From NCBI GenBank assembly GCA_030630905.1, contig DAOVMB010000206.1:1-5498 (forward strand): a stretch of 5,498 nucleotides of DNA. Reading direction: 5' to 3'. Shown in pieces: positions 1 to 5,498 of this stretch. Numbering within the stretch: the first letter of the stretch is position 1; each line of letters starts with the position of its first letter. The DNA comes from Sedimentisphaerales bacterium. Its GTDB lineage: Bacteria; Planctomycetota; Phycisphaerae; Sedimentisphaerales; Anaerobacaceae. The notes below the pieces were generated by a model, which saw nothing but the letters and a program-made list of their open reading frames with translations, was not told the DNA's origin and ran no database searches. The position numbers and the translations under genes are program-made.

Positions 1-784
1 GAAGGTCAACGCTCTCCCATGTCTCGAACGCCTTCTCGATTTTTTTGATCATTTGCTTGGTGTCGAAGTCACCCCAGACCGCCAGCATCGTATTGTTGGG
101 GCCAAAGTACTTCCGGTGGAAGTCAACAAGGTCATCCCGGGTAATGCTGCCGATAGTAGCGTACTCTGTGTGCCTGGCGTAGACACTGTCGGCGCCGTAA
201 ATGAGCTTATCGAACTCGCGCCCCGCCACAGCCCCAACAGAATCGTTGCGACGGGCAATAAAACTGCCGGCCTGCATCTTCGCAAGCTGGATCTTGTCCT
301 CGTGAAAAGCCGGATTCATCAGCACGTCGGCCAAAATCGAGAGCCCCTTGTCAAGGTCGCGTTTGAGCACCGACATGGAGGCAGAGCCTGAGTTCAGTCC
401 GATTCCTGTCTCCACCGAGGCTGCAATAGCCTCCAGCTCCTCATCAATTTCATCGCCGGTCTTGCTCGCCGTGCCGCCCGTGCGCATCACCTCGCCCGTG
501 ATCGACGCCAGCCCTATCTTCTCGGACGGCTCATATACCGACCCGGTCCGAATCCTTACCGAGACGTTTACAAGTGGCAGCTCGTGATCTTCCAACAGGA
601 ACAAACACATCCCGTTGGCTAACGTCACCTGCTGGACCTCAGGGACCTCGATGTCCCCCAGTTTCGGATACTTCAAACTCTTGTAATCAGTCACCTGTTG
701 TTCGGCACAGCCGGACCACAAAAGACCAAGCCCGGAAACTGTGAGAAACACAACCTGAATGACAAAAGATCTATGGCCTATCAT
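1..784 (-). CDS. M16 family peptidase-like protein, catalytically inactive subunit (partial, C-terminus outside window)
   Basis: This is the first 261 residues of an M16 (insulinase/pitrilysin-type) protein; the frame is open to the left edge and M16B proteins usually run to about 430-500 residues. The start at 784 follows AAGGGAG by 7 bases and lies 18 bases after the preceding M16 stop, so the two are very probably co-transcribed. Residues 8-25 are hydrophobic and end in WSGC at Cys26. That is an export signal and possibly a lipoprotein signal, but Trp at -3 is atypical. Residues 50-80 (QVTLANGMCLFLLEDHELP then VNVSVRIRTGS) match the M16 N-terminal strand pattern. Where active members have HxxEH after GLA, this protein reads GLASITGEVM (residues 91-100), so both His ligands and the catalytic Glu are gone. 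The third-ligand region (about 168-178) also lacks the usual Glu. Residues 213-236 (SITRDDLVDFHRKYFGPNN, then TMLAV) are the conserved end of the first domain. The likely role is the non-catalytic partner of the adjacent active M16 protein, contributing to a closed chamber and substrate binding. Confidence 0.92.
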   Translation of the reverse strand, partial: MIGHRSFVIQVVFLTVSGLGLLWSGCAEQQVTDYKSLKYPKLGDIEVPEVQQVTLANGMCLFLLEDHELPLVNVSVRIRTGSVYEPSEKIGLASITGEVMRTGGTASKTGDEIDEELEAIAASVETGIGLNSGSASMSVLKRDLDKGLSILADVLMNPAFHEDKIQLAKMQAGSFIARRNDSVGAVAGREFDKLIYGADSVYARHTEYATIGSITRDDLVDFHRKYFGPNNTMLAVWGDFDTKQMIKKIEKAFETWESVDL

Positions 785-791
785 AATGACA

Positions 792-798
792 CTCCCTT
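792..798 (-). promoter_or_regulatory. Ribosome binding site of the inactive M16 subunit gene
   Basis: The minus strand reads AAGGGAG with 7 bases before the ATG at 784. It falls inside the 18-base gap after the upstream M16 stop codon (805-803). This fixes the start and supports coupled translation of the two subunits. Confidence 0.8.
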
Positions 799-802
799 CA
801 AA

Positions 803-2329
803 TTATTGATTCGCAGCTACCGTTGTCTCGATGATACCGACCGTGCGATTCCTGGTCGTAAAATACTCTCCGGCAACACGCTGGATGTCCTCAGCCGTCA
901 CCTTGTCAATTTTGTCAAGCTGTCGAAACAGGTTGCGCCAATCGCCGGTGATGACCTCATAGAATGTCAGTTGTGCCGCCAACCCCGAGTTGGAGGCGAG
1001 CTGCCGGACCAGACTCGCACGCGCCCGTGTTCTTGCCTTGGCCAACTCCTCAGGGGAAACCAACTCGCTTTTTAGTCTTTCGATTTCGGTATCGATTGCC
1101 TCTTCACATTCCTGGTTCGTGCGCCCCCTGGCCGGCACGGCATAAAACAAAAACAGGCTCGGATACTTGTAGCCGGGCATCCCCTGAAATCCGGATGCGT
1201 ACACGGCAATCATCTTCTCCTTCACAAGGCTCTTGTACAGCCGGGACGTCCGGCCCATGCCTACTATGTCCGTGATGGCATCGAACACGGCATCATCAGG
1301 ATGGTGGATGCTCGGCTTGTGATATCCTATCAGAACGAACGGCTGAGCCGGGTCCTCCACGACCACGCGCCGCTGCCCCAACTGCGGAGGCTCCACCGTC
1401 TCAACGGGATCGGGTTTGGGCCCACTCGGAATCCGGCCGAAGTATTTCTCTGCAAGCTTCCTGACATTGTCGGGGGCCACGTCGCCGACAATCGCAATCG
1501 TCAGGTTGCTCGGCGAATAATATTTCTTAAAAAAGGCCTCCGCCTCGGCACGGGTCAGCGTTTCAATATCGCTCATGTGACCAACGACCTGGTCACCGTA
1601 AGGATGCGCCTTGTACGCGATACCCATGAATTCTTCGAGCAAACGCCCTACCGGCCGACTCTCAACACTAAGCCGCCGTTCTTCCATGACCACGTCCTTC
1701 TCCTTGTAAAACTCCCTGAGTACAACATTGGCGAACCGGTCCGATTCCATCACCATCCAGAGTTCCACTTTGTTTGACGGAAGGCTGACTATGTACTGGG
1801 TCGCATCCTGGCTCGTGTACGCATTGAAACCCGCGCTGCCTTCGCGCGAGAAGACTTCTTCGTACTCATCATGAACCAAATGCTCCTGCGCTGCCTCCTG
1901 CGCCTCTTTCATTTGGCTCTGCAACTGTTCCAGCCGGGCCTCGTCCGCCCGGTCACCCTTTCTGCGCTCGGCTTTCAGCGCCAGGAACGCTTCGTCTATT
2001 TTGGCCATCGCCTCGGCCTCGGCCTCGTAGTCCATAGTCCCTATGGCTTTGGTCCCCTTGAACGCCATGTGTTCAAACAGATGCGCAAGGCCCGTGATCC
2101 CCCGGACCTCATCGACCGCACCGACGTCGGCGTAGATATGGAACGAAATCACCGGCACCTCATGCCGTTCGAGGACAAGGAATTTTAACCCGTTGTCCAG
2201 CGTGAATTCCGTCATCCGCTTCTCGAACGCCGCCAAATCCTGAGCATCGGCCAATCTTGAGGTCAGGGCAAAAAGCAAAATCGCCACGCCTATAACAACG
2301 ATCCTTAGTTTTTGCAGTGCATGCTTCAT
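803..2329 (-). CDS. M16 family zinc metalloendopeptidase, exported catalytic subunit
   Basis: A complete 508-residue insulinase/pitrilysin-type (M16) endopeptidase. The ATG at 2329 is chosen because AGGAG sits 8 bases upstream and translation then opens with a clean signal peptide: Lys/Arg up to residue 9, a hydrophobic core at about 10-22, and ADA (27-29) before a likely cleavage. An in-frame ATG at 2407 would add 26 residues with no signal character and no clear ribosome site. Domain 1 contains H83-L-F-E86-H87, the zinc-binding and catalytic HxxEH motif, with Glu217 in KDVVMEERR as the probable third ligand by alignment to insulin-degrading enzyme E189. The SAGFNAYTSQDATQY stretch (165-179) is the usual strand after the active site. 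Domain 2 starts near 320 and has the typical RTSRLYKSLVKEKMIA (360-375). Residues about 100-160 form a charged Ala/Glu/Lys-rich insertion that looks like a coiled coil. The gene is followed after 18 bases by an inactive M16 paralogue, implying a heterodimer in the periplasm or at the cell surface. The substrate is unknown. Confidence 0.95.
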   Translation of the reverse strand: MKHALQKLRIVVIGVAILLFALTSRLADAQDLAAFEKRMTEFTLDNGLKFLVLERHEVPVISFHIYADVGAVDEVRGITGLAHLFEHMAFKGTKAIGTMDYEAEAEAMAKIDEAFLALKAERRKGDRADEARLEQLQSQMKEAQEAAQEHLVHDEYEEVFSREGSAGFNAYTSQDATQYIVSLPSNKVELWMVMESDRFANVVLREFYKEKDVVMEERRLSVESRPVGRLLEEFMGIAYKAHPYGDQVVGHMSDIETLTRAEAEAFFKKYYSPSNLTIAIVGDVAPDNVRKLAEKYFGRIPSGPKPDPVETVEPPQLGQRRVVVEDPAQPFVLIGYHKPSIHHPDDAVFDAITDIVGMGRTSRLYKSLVKEKMIAVYASGFQGMPGYKYPSLFLFYAVPARGRTNQECEEAIDTEIERLKSELVSPEELAKARTRARASLVRQLASNSGLAAQLTFYEVITGDWRNLFRQLDKIDKVTAEDIQRVAGEYFTTRNRTVGIIETTVAANQ

Positions 2330-2337
2330 ATTGCTTA

Positions 2338-2342
2338 CTCCT
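2338..2342 (-). promoter_or_regulatory. Ribosome binding site deciding the M16 start
   Basis: The minus strand has AGGAG followed by 8 bases and the ATG at 2329. This favours the 508-residue form over the in-frame upstream ATG at 2407, whose predicted extra residues have no export or domain character. Confidence 0.82.
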
Positions 2343-2411
2343 ATATAATCCCACATCGTTAAATCTTTTTCTGAAACACAGAATAGAAAAACACACCCTT
2401 CCGGCAATCTT

Positions 2412-2441
2412 TCAATAACACATCCTGATACCCGGAGTCAA
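2412..2441 (-). promoter_or_regulatory. Weak candidate sigma-70 promoter for the M16 pair
   Basis: On the minus strand a TTGACT -35-like box (2441-2436) is followed after 18 bases by TATTGA (2417-2412), with TG one base upstream as in extended -10 elements. The -35 matches 5 of 6 and the -10 only 3 of 6. It lies in the spacer between the carboxypeptidase stop and the M16 start, so the M16 pair could be transcribed separately or read through from upstream. The position is sensible but the motif evidence is thin. Confidence 0.25.
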
Positions 2442-2492
2442 CCGTTTTTAAACATTTGGCCGAGAATGCGAAACGGCAAAGTTCCCTTTGTG

Positions 2493-5207
2493 CTAATTGT
2501 ACATAAAGTACGCCGTCGCCGTGCAATCCCGATCGACGGTGACGCGCACCCAATGAGCCGAGAAACCGTCCGGAAATTCGTGATGCACATAGCCTTTGGC
2601 AGGCACGCTAAAGGATTCGTATGTCTTCCATGTCCCATTACCCAAAAAGTCAACCTCAATCTTGAATGACACTTCCCGGCTTGATTCGTGGGCAAGATGC
2701 ACCACCTTCTTATCGAAGCCGGTCATCAGGAACGGGTCTGAGGCCGTGCCGGCTTTTACGGGTGTTTCCCACCATGGTCCTCCCCAGCCGGCGGGTTTGC
2801 CCATCGACCAGAGGTCGTCGATATTGCCGAACCACAGGCCCGATTGAGGCTGGCCCTGGTCGTGATCGATCTGGTCGCTGGCCATCACGAACAATCCGCG
2901 CCAGTGACAAAAATCCGGAACGACGCGAAGATGGCTGCAAATCGGGCGGATGCCCCATATCCTACCTTCGTAAGAAAGTGCCGGCAGCTCGTAAAACATG
3001 CCGTGAACGTCCATCAGCAAGCGTTCAGTCACTGCGTGACGTATCCGCATCCATTCGGTGTTCCAGGCGTGGTCCCACGTGTGGCCGGCTTTGGGAAGCA
3101 GGTAGCGCGACCATTTGCCTTGCGCAAAAACGCGGAGCACAACACTGGATTTCGTCCAGCCGGTAGCGTAGATCGTATGCCCTCCATAGGAGGCGCCCGA
3201 GGCGCTGCCGCCAACTCCGACGAAGGGATTGCGCTCAATGATTGTCCATTTCTTGCCGTCCCATTCGGCCAGCCGTCCGGCGTCTCTCTGGCCTAAGAAT
3301 TCCTTCTCGTCGTACGTATTGTTCGCCACGACGACGCGGCCTTGCGCGCTGTAGGCGCCTTTGAAATGCTCTTCAGCATTCTTTATTTCAAGTTCCTTGA
3401 CGAGATTGAACAGCAGCTTCGATTCGAGGGTCCGCACATCCACTTCCCAGAACCGCCCTTCCATGCCGAGGAAATATACCTTGTTCTTCGGATCGGTCAG
3501 GTGTGACACTGTGGCGGTCAGGCGGTATTTCTTGAGCGATTCAATCGTTCGGACGTTGCCCTCGGCGTCAATCGCGTGCGGCCCGATGAACGCCTGACCG
3601 GATGGCCAGTGCACCATCCGGTTGGCAAAGGTGCCCGTCACCGCGGCGGGGTGACGCCGCATCGTCATATCTTCGCTGATTTCATAAAGCCCAAGCCCTT
3701 CGCCCCGGATGTGTGCGACATATCCAACGGCCCACAGCTTTTCGGCCCATGGAATCAGCGCCCCGATGCCGGCCTCGGAGTTACTGCCCAGTCCTTTAGC
3801 CATTACGGTCAACTTAGGAAATACACCGTTGATATGGACCGGCTGAGGCAGAATTGCATTGGTGTATCGGTCGTCCACATTTGGCTGCTCAAGGTATCGC
3901 CGGATCGCCCGGGCCAGGTCGTGACCAAATGCTCTAGCGCTTTTTGCTGTTACCGCCTGGCCGCCGGCATTGGCGTACGGGATTTCGAAAGACGTCGCCA
4001 ATCGGATTTTCTCCAGCTCGCTCGCCCACCGACTGCAACTCTTGCCCGAGCCATAATTTTTCCCGGTATTCCAGGCCTTACCAAAGGGCAGATTATTCTC
4101 GGCGCTGTAAACCAGCGGGCCGGTCTGGACGGCCTCCAGTATCCTGCCAAATTCACACTGCTGTTGCCACATATTTTGACTCGAGCTACCGACTATGTAG
4201 ATAACTTCATTGTAAGGTCCCCGGATATAGGGACAATGCAGGTCAAATGTCGCTTTGAGCCGTCCCTGCGACCAGTTCGGAACAAATGTACGCAGCGCCG
4301 CAACCGATGGGTAGATACTCTTGCCTATGTAATCACGGTTGTGGTCGTGCGGCTTGCGGTTCTTTCCCTGGTCACCGTCCTCGACACCGTCCTTATCCAT
4401 AAGCGGGACTGCCATTACTTCGACGTTCCTGCGGAACCATCGCCCATCCTCAGTATCTGCGAGGACCGCTTCGAGGATGCCCTCTAAGCTGTAGCTGGCC
4501 ATCATTTCACAGGCATGATGGCGGGCAGTTACCAGAACGCGATATTTGGCTTGGCCGTCGAGTCTGCCCACATGCACACGCTCAACCAACCGACCCTTTC
4601 GAGTCTCACATAGCTCGTGAATTTTCAGGTTTAGACTATTCTTGTGCCGCACCAGAAACCTTTGCAAATCCGCTTGCTGATACGGCATTCCAAAGCAAAA
4701 ACGCACTTCTCCGGCATCCTCCGCGAACACATAACTAAACGAGGCGCCTTTCACCGCTTCAGTTCCCAGCCACGACCAACTGCGTCCGCCGTCCGTGCTG
4801 ACTGCCGGCCCGCGTACGCCGATAGGGTTCTTGTTAGTGAACCGGAATCTTAACGTCCGCCCCGCTGCGTCCCTCACACGAAAGCTCCAGTAGAACCACC
4901 AATCTCGCGTGTCACGCAGATCCTGCTTCAGGTACACCGTGTCGTCTTCGATCCGCTCAACCAGGATGTTCCCGCCCGGGTAATCGGCATCGATACTGAA
5001 GTCCTTATTGGATTTCCACAAAGCTGCGGCCCCGCCCACCTCTTCAGCCATCACGGCTGTCTTTGTGCCGAGGTCTTGAGCCTGCCCGCACACGCAACTA
5101 AAAGTAACTACCCATAATACAACCAAAACGAGCCGGTCCCAATGCTCCGGACAGATAAGTGTTGCTTTATGTGCTTTTGAAGATTGTGATTTTGAACTTT
5201 GTTTCAT
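2493..5207 (-). CDS. Exported M14 zinc carboxypeptidase (cytosolic-carboxypeptidase-like) fused to a beta-propeller-like C-terminal domain
   Basis: A 904-residue protein with three parts. Residues 1-43 are a long Lys/Ser-rich, positively charged leader and a hydrophobic core (26-39), with a possible cleavage after GQA (41-43). Residues about 65-185 form a beta-sandwich with RDWWFYWSFRVRDAAGRTL and MPYQQADLQRFL (174-185), closely resembling the N-domain of cytosolic carboxypeptidases (MEROPS M14D: 'YPYTYSDLQ'). Residues about 190-440 are the M14 catalytic domain: zinc ligands H231 and E234 in HHACE, substrate-binding N290-R291 in HNRDY, third zinc ligand H324 in FDLHCPY, and probable catalytic base E408 in SFEIPY. 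All key residues are present, so an active zinc carboxypeptidase is expected. Residues about 447-904 have repeated blade-like strands (GLYEI 506-510; YFLGMEGRFWEVDVRTLES 578-596; GRLAEWDGKKWTIIE 644-658; GMFYELPA 736-743; SGLWFGNIDDLW 789-800), then a small beta-rich end (847-904). I recall this half as a conserved uncharacterised bacterial family; its role is unknown. The start at 5207 has GGAAGGA upstream. The frame shows no sign of disruption. Confidence 0.9.
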   Translation of the reverse strand: MKQSSKSQSSKAHKATLICPEHWDRLVLVVLWVVTFSCVCGQAQDLGTKTAVMAEEVGGAAALWKSNKDFSIDADYPGGNILVERIEDDTVYLKQDLRDTRDWWFYWSFRVRDAAGRTLRFRFTNKNPIGVRGPAVSTDGGRSWSWLGTEAVKGASFSYVFAEDAGEVRFCFGMPYQQADLQRFLVRHKNSLNLKIHELCETRKGRLVERVHVGRLDGQAKYRVLVTARHHACEMMASYSLEGILEAVLADTEDGRWFRRNVEVMAVPLMDKDGVEDGDQGKNRKPHDHNRDYIGKSIYPSVAALRTFVPNWSQGRLKATFDLHCPYIRGPYNEVIYIVGSSSQNMWQQQCEFGRILEAVQTGPLVYSAENNLPFGKAWNTGKNYGSGKSCSRWASELEKIRLATSFEIPYANAGGQAVTAKSARAFGHDLARAIRRYLEQPNVDDRYTNAILPQPVHINGVFPKLTVMAKGLGSNSEAGIGALIPWAEKLWAVGYVAHIRGEGLGLYEISEDMTMRRHPAAVTGTFANRMVHWPSGQAFIGPHAIDAEGNVRTIESLKKYRLTATVSHLTDPKNKVYFLGMEGRFWEVDVRTLESKLLFNLVKELEIKNAEEHFKGAYSAQGRVVVANNTYDEKEFLGQRDAGRLAEWDGKKWTIIERNPFVGVGGSASGASYGGHTIYATGWTKSSVVLRVFAQGKWSRYLLPKAGHTWDHAWNTEWMRIRHAVTERLLMDVHGMFYELPALSYEGRIWGIRPICSHLRVVPDFCHWRGLFVMASDQIDHDQGQPQSGLWFGNIDDLWSMGKPAGWGGPWWETPVKAGTASDPFLMTGFDKKVVHLAHESSREVSFKIEVDFLGNGTWKTYESFSVPAKGYVHHEFPDGFSAHWVRVTVDRDCTATAYFMYN

Positions 5208-5214
5208 AACGATT

Positions 5215-5221
5215 TCCTTCC
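5215..5221 (-). promoter_or_regulatory. Ribosome binding site of the M14 fusion gene
   Basis: The minus strand reads GGAAGGA with 7 bases before the ATG at 5207. This supports the start that includes the long charged leader ahead of the signal-peptide hydrophobic core. Confidence 0.7.
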
Positions 5222-5244
5222 ATAAATAACTTAAAATCTCTCCT

Positions 5245-5273
5245 TAAATATTGCGCATAATCGACAATGTCAA
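5245..5273 (-). promoter_or_regulatory. Candidate sigma-70 promoter of the M14 gene
   Basis: On the minus strand a perfect TTGACA (5273-5268) is followed after 17 bases by TATTTA (5250-5245). Transcription would start near 5238 and leave a leader of about 30 bases containing the ribosome site. The -35 and spacing are ideal but the -10 matches only the first three bases of TATAAT, so this is a candidate only. A second TATAAT on the minus strand at 5419-5414 lacks a good -35. Confidence 0.45.
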
Positions 5274-5352
5274 TGATGAAAAATCCCGGATAAAATAAGG
5301 TCCCCGGAGAAATTCAACCTGAGAAGAAAATAAGAGATGCCCAAAACTTGAG

Positions 5353-5379
5353 GCGTGGGATATCTATACTATTCCACGC
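5353..5379. repeat. Inverted repeat / hairpin in the upstream region
   Basis: Two 10-base arms, GCGTGGGATA (5353-5362) and TATTCCACGC (5370-5379), flank a 7-base spacer. As plus-strand RNA they make a 10-pair stem with one G-U wobble; on the minus strand that pair becomes a C/A mismatch. No T-tract follows on either side, so it is not a standard terminator. It lies about 80 bases upstream of the candidate -35 box. It could be an operator for a dimeric regulator or a structured element; its function is not determined by the sequence. Confidence 0.6.
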
Positions 5380-5464
5380 GGCAGGAATTGTCGAATTGAT
5401 TTAAAACAGATCCATTATAGGACCAAATAAATCGGTTCTTCCATATAATGCGCAGGTGCATTCG

Positions 5465-5498
5465 ATGTTCGTGACGATCGAGAAAAATCGTTCGGGGC
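5465..5498 (+). CDS. Possible start of a divergent gene, perhaps a transposase (partial, 11 codons)
   Basis: An ATG at 5465 opens a plus-strand frame, MFVTIEKNRSG, that is uninterrupted to the right edge. AGGTG lies 6 bases upstream as a possible ribosome site. The opening resembles what I remember of IS1634/IS4-type transposase N-termini (MFV followed by a basic, Ser/Gly-rich stretch), but eleven residues are far too few to assign a family. It could equally be chance, and no insertion-sequence terminal repeat could be identified nearby. Confidence 0.2.
   Translation, partial: MFVTIEKNRSG

Larger units (their letters stand above)
2330..2492 (-). other. Intergenic spacer between M14 and M16 genes
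   Basis: This 163-base spacer carries no supported gene. Two bases after the M14 stop there is a small hairpin (2477-2490): stem CAAAG/CTTTG with a GGAA tetraloop in the minus-strand RNA. A 6-base inverted repeat, CCGTTT (2442-2447) with AAACGG (2471-2476), and an AT-only-type repeat, TTTTTCT (2366-2372) with AGAAAAA (2385-2391), are also present. None is followed by a convincing U-tract in the minus-strand direction, so I do not call a rho-independent terminator, and read-through into the M16 genes remains possible. Confidence 0.5.
5208..5464. other. AT-rich intergenic region upstream of the M14 gene
   Basis: No supported gene was seen here. Minus-strand frames entering from the right edge close within 27, 42 and 31 codons (PIYLVL, SCRVE and IMDLF ends) and none is recognisable, so the 3' end of an upstream gene cannot be excluded. 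The region holds the M14 promoter candidate, the inverted repeat at 5353-5379, and a plus-strand TATAAT at 5444-5449 without a matching -35. Confidence 0.5.

Noticed and set aside
1301..1777. 158-codon plus-strand open frame opposite the M16 gene
   Set aside because: It is antisense to conserved M16 sequence with no recognisable motif; the minus-strand frame explains the region.
2366..2391. TTTTTCT / AGAAAAA inverted repeat as a terminator
   Set aside because: The stem is almost only A-T pairs with a 12-base loop and no GC-rich core or following U-tract, so it is probably chance in an AT-rich spacer.
2330..2407. In-frame N-terminal extension of the M16 protein from the ATG at 2407
   Set aside because: The extra 26 residues would precede and bury a clean signal peptide, and the good AGGAG site is positioned for the ATG at 2329.
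2359..2553. 64-codon minus-strand frame overlapping the end of the M14 gene
   Set aside because: It starts within the M14 coding sequence in another frame, has no ribosome site and no recognisable features.
3576..4487. 303-codon open frame on the plus strand opposite the M14 gene
   Set aside because: It lies entirely antisense to conserved catalytic and propeller-domain codons, shows no recognisable domain, and has an Arg/Pro/Cys-rich composition typical of a shadow frame.
5414..5419. TATAAT on the minus strand as the main M14 promoter
   Set aside because: No adequate -35 box lies 16-18 bases upstream, and the TTGACA at 5273-5268 offers a better-placed alternative.

Overview
This window is a small exported-peptidase locus. 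All well-supported genes lie on the minus strand and are transcribed right to left. I see no rRNA, tRNA, CRISPR array or complete mobile element. The genes have Shine-Dalgarno sequences, signal peptides and short spacing typical of bacteria. The first gene's two halves (a cytosolic-carboxypeptidase-like M14 peptidase and a beta-propeller-like domain) recall protein families I associate with Planctomycetota, Verrucomicrobiota and Lentisphaerota. A PVC-type bacterium is therefore my best guess, but it rests on memory of family distribution and no taxonomic marker is present.

Layout in order of transcription. (a) 5498-5208 is an AT-rich intergenic region with a strong hairpin/inverted repeat at 5353-5379 and a candidate sigma-70 promoter at 5245-5273. 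Its far end may hold the first 11 codons of an unrelated plus-strand gene. (b) 5207-2493 encodes a 904-residue exported protein. It has an N-terminal beta-sandwich and an M14 zinc carboxypeptidase domain with all key residues visible, joined to a C-terminal half of about 450 residues that looks like a beta-propeller plus a small beta-sandwich. (c) 2492-2330 is a 163-base spacer with weak hairpins and a weak promoter candidate. (d) 2329-803 encodes a complete 508-residue exported M16 zinc endopeptidase with an intact HxxEH motif and a charged, coiled-coil-like insertion. (e) After only 18 bases, 784-1 holds the first 261 residues of a second M16 protein. It has lost the zinc site and runs off the left edge.

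The last two genes form the known arrangement of a catalytic and a non-catalytic M16 subunit, probably assembled as a heterodimer outside the cytoplasm. All three proteins carry export signals. A reasonable inference is cooperation in peptide breakdown in the periplasm or at the cell surface: the M16 pair cuts internally and the M14 enzyme trims C-termini. Nothing in the sequence fixes the substrate. The most unusual item is the fusion of a cytosolic-carboxypeptidase-type M14 enzyme to a propeller-like domain in a secreted protein.
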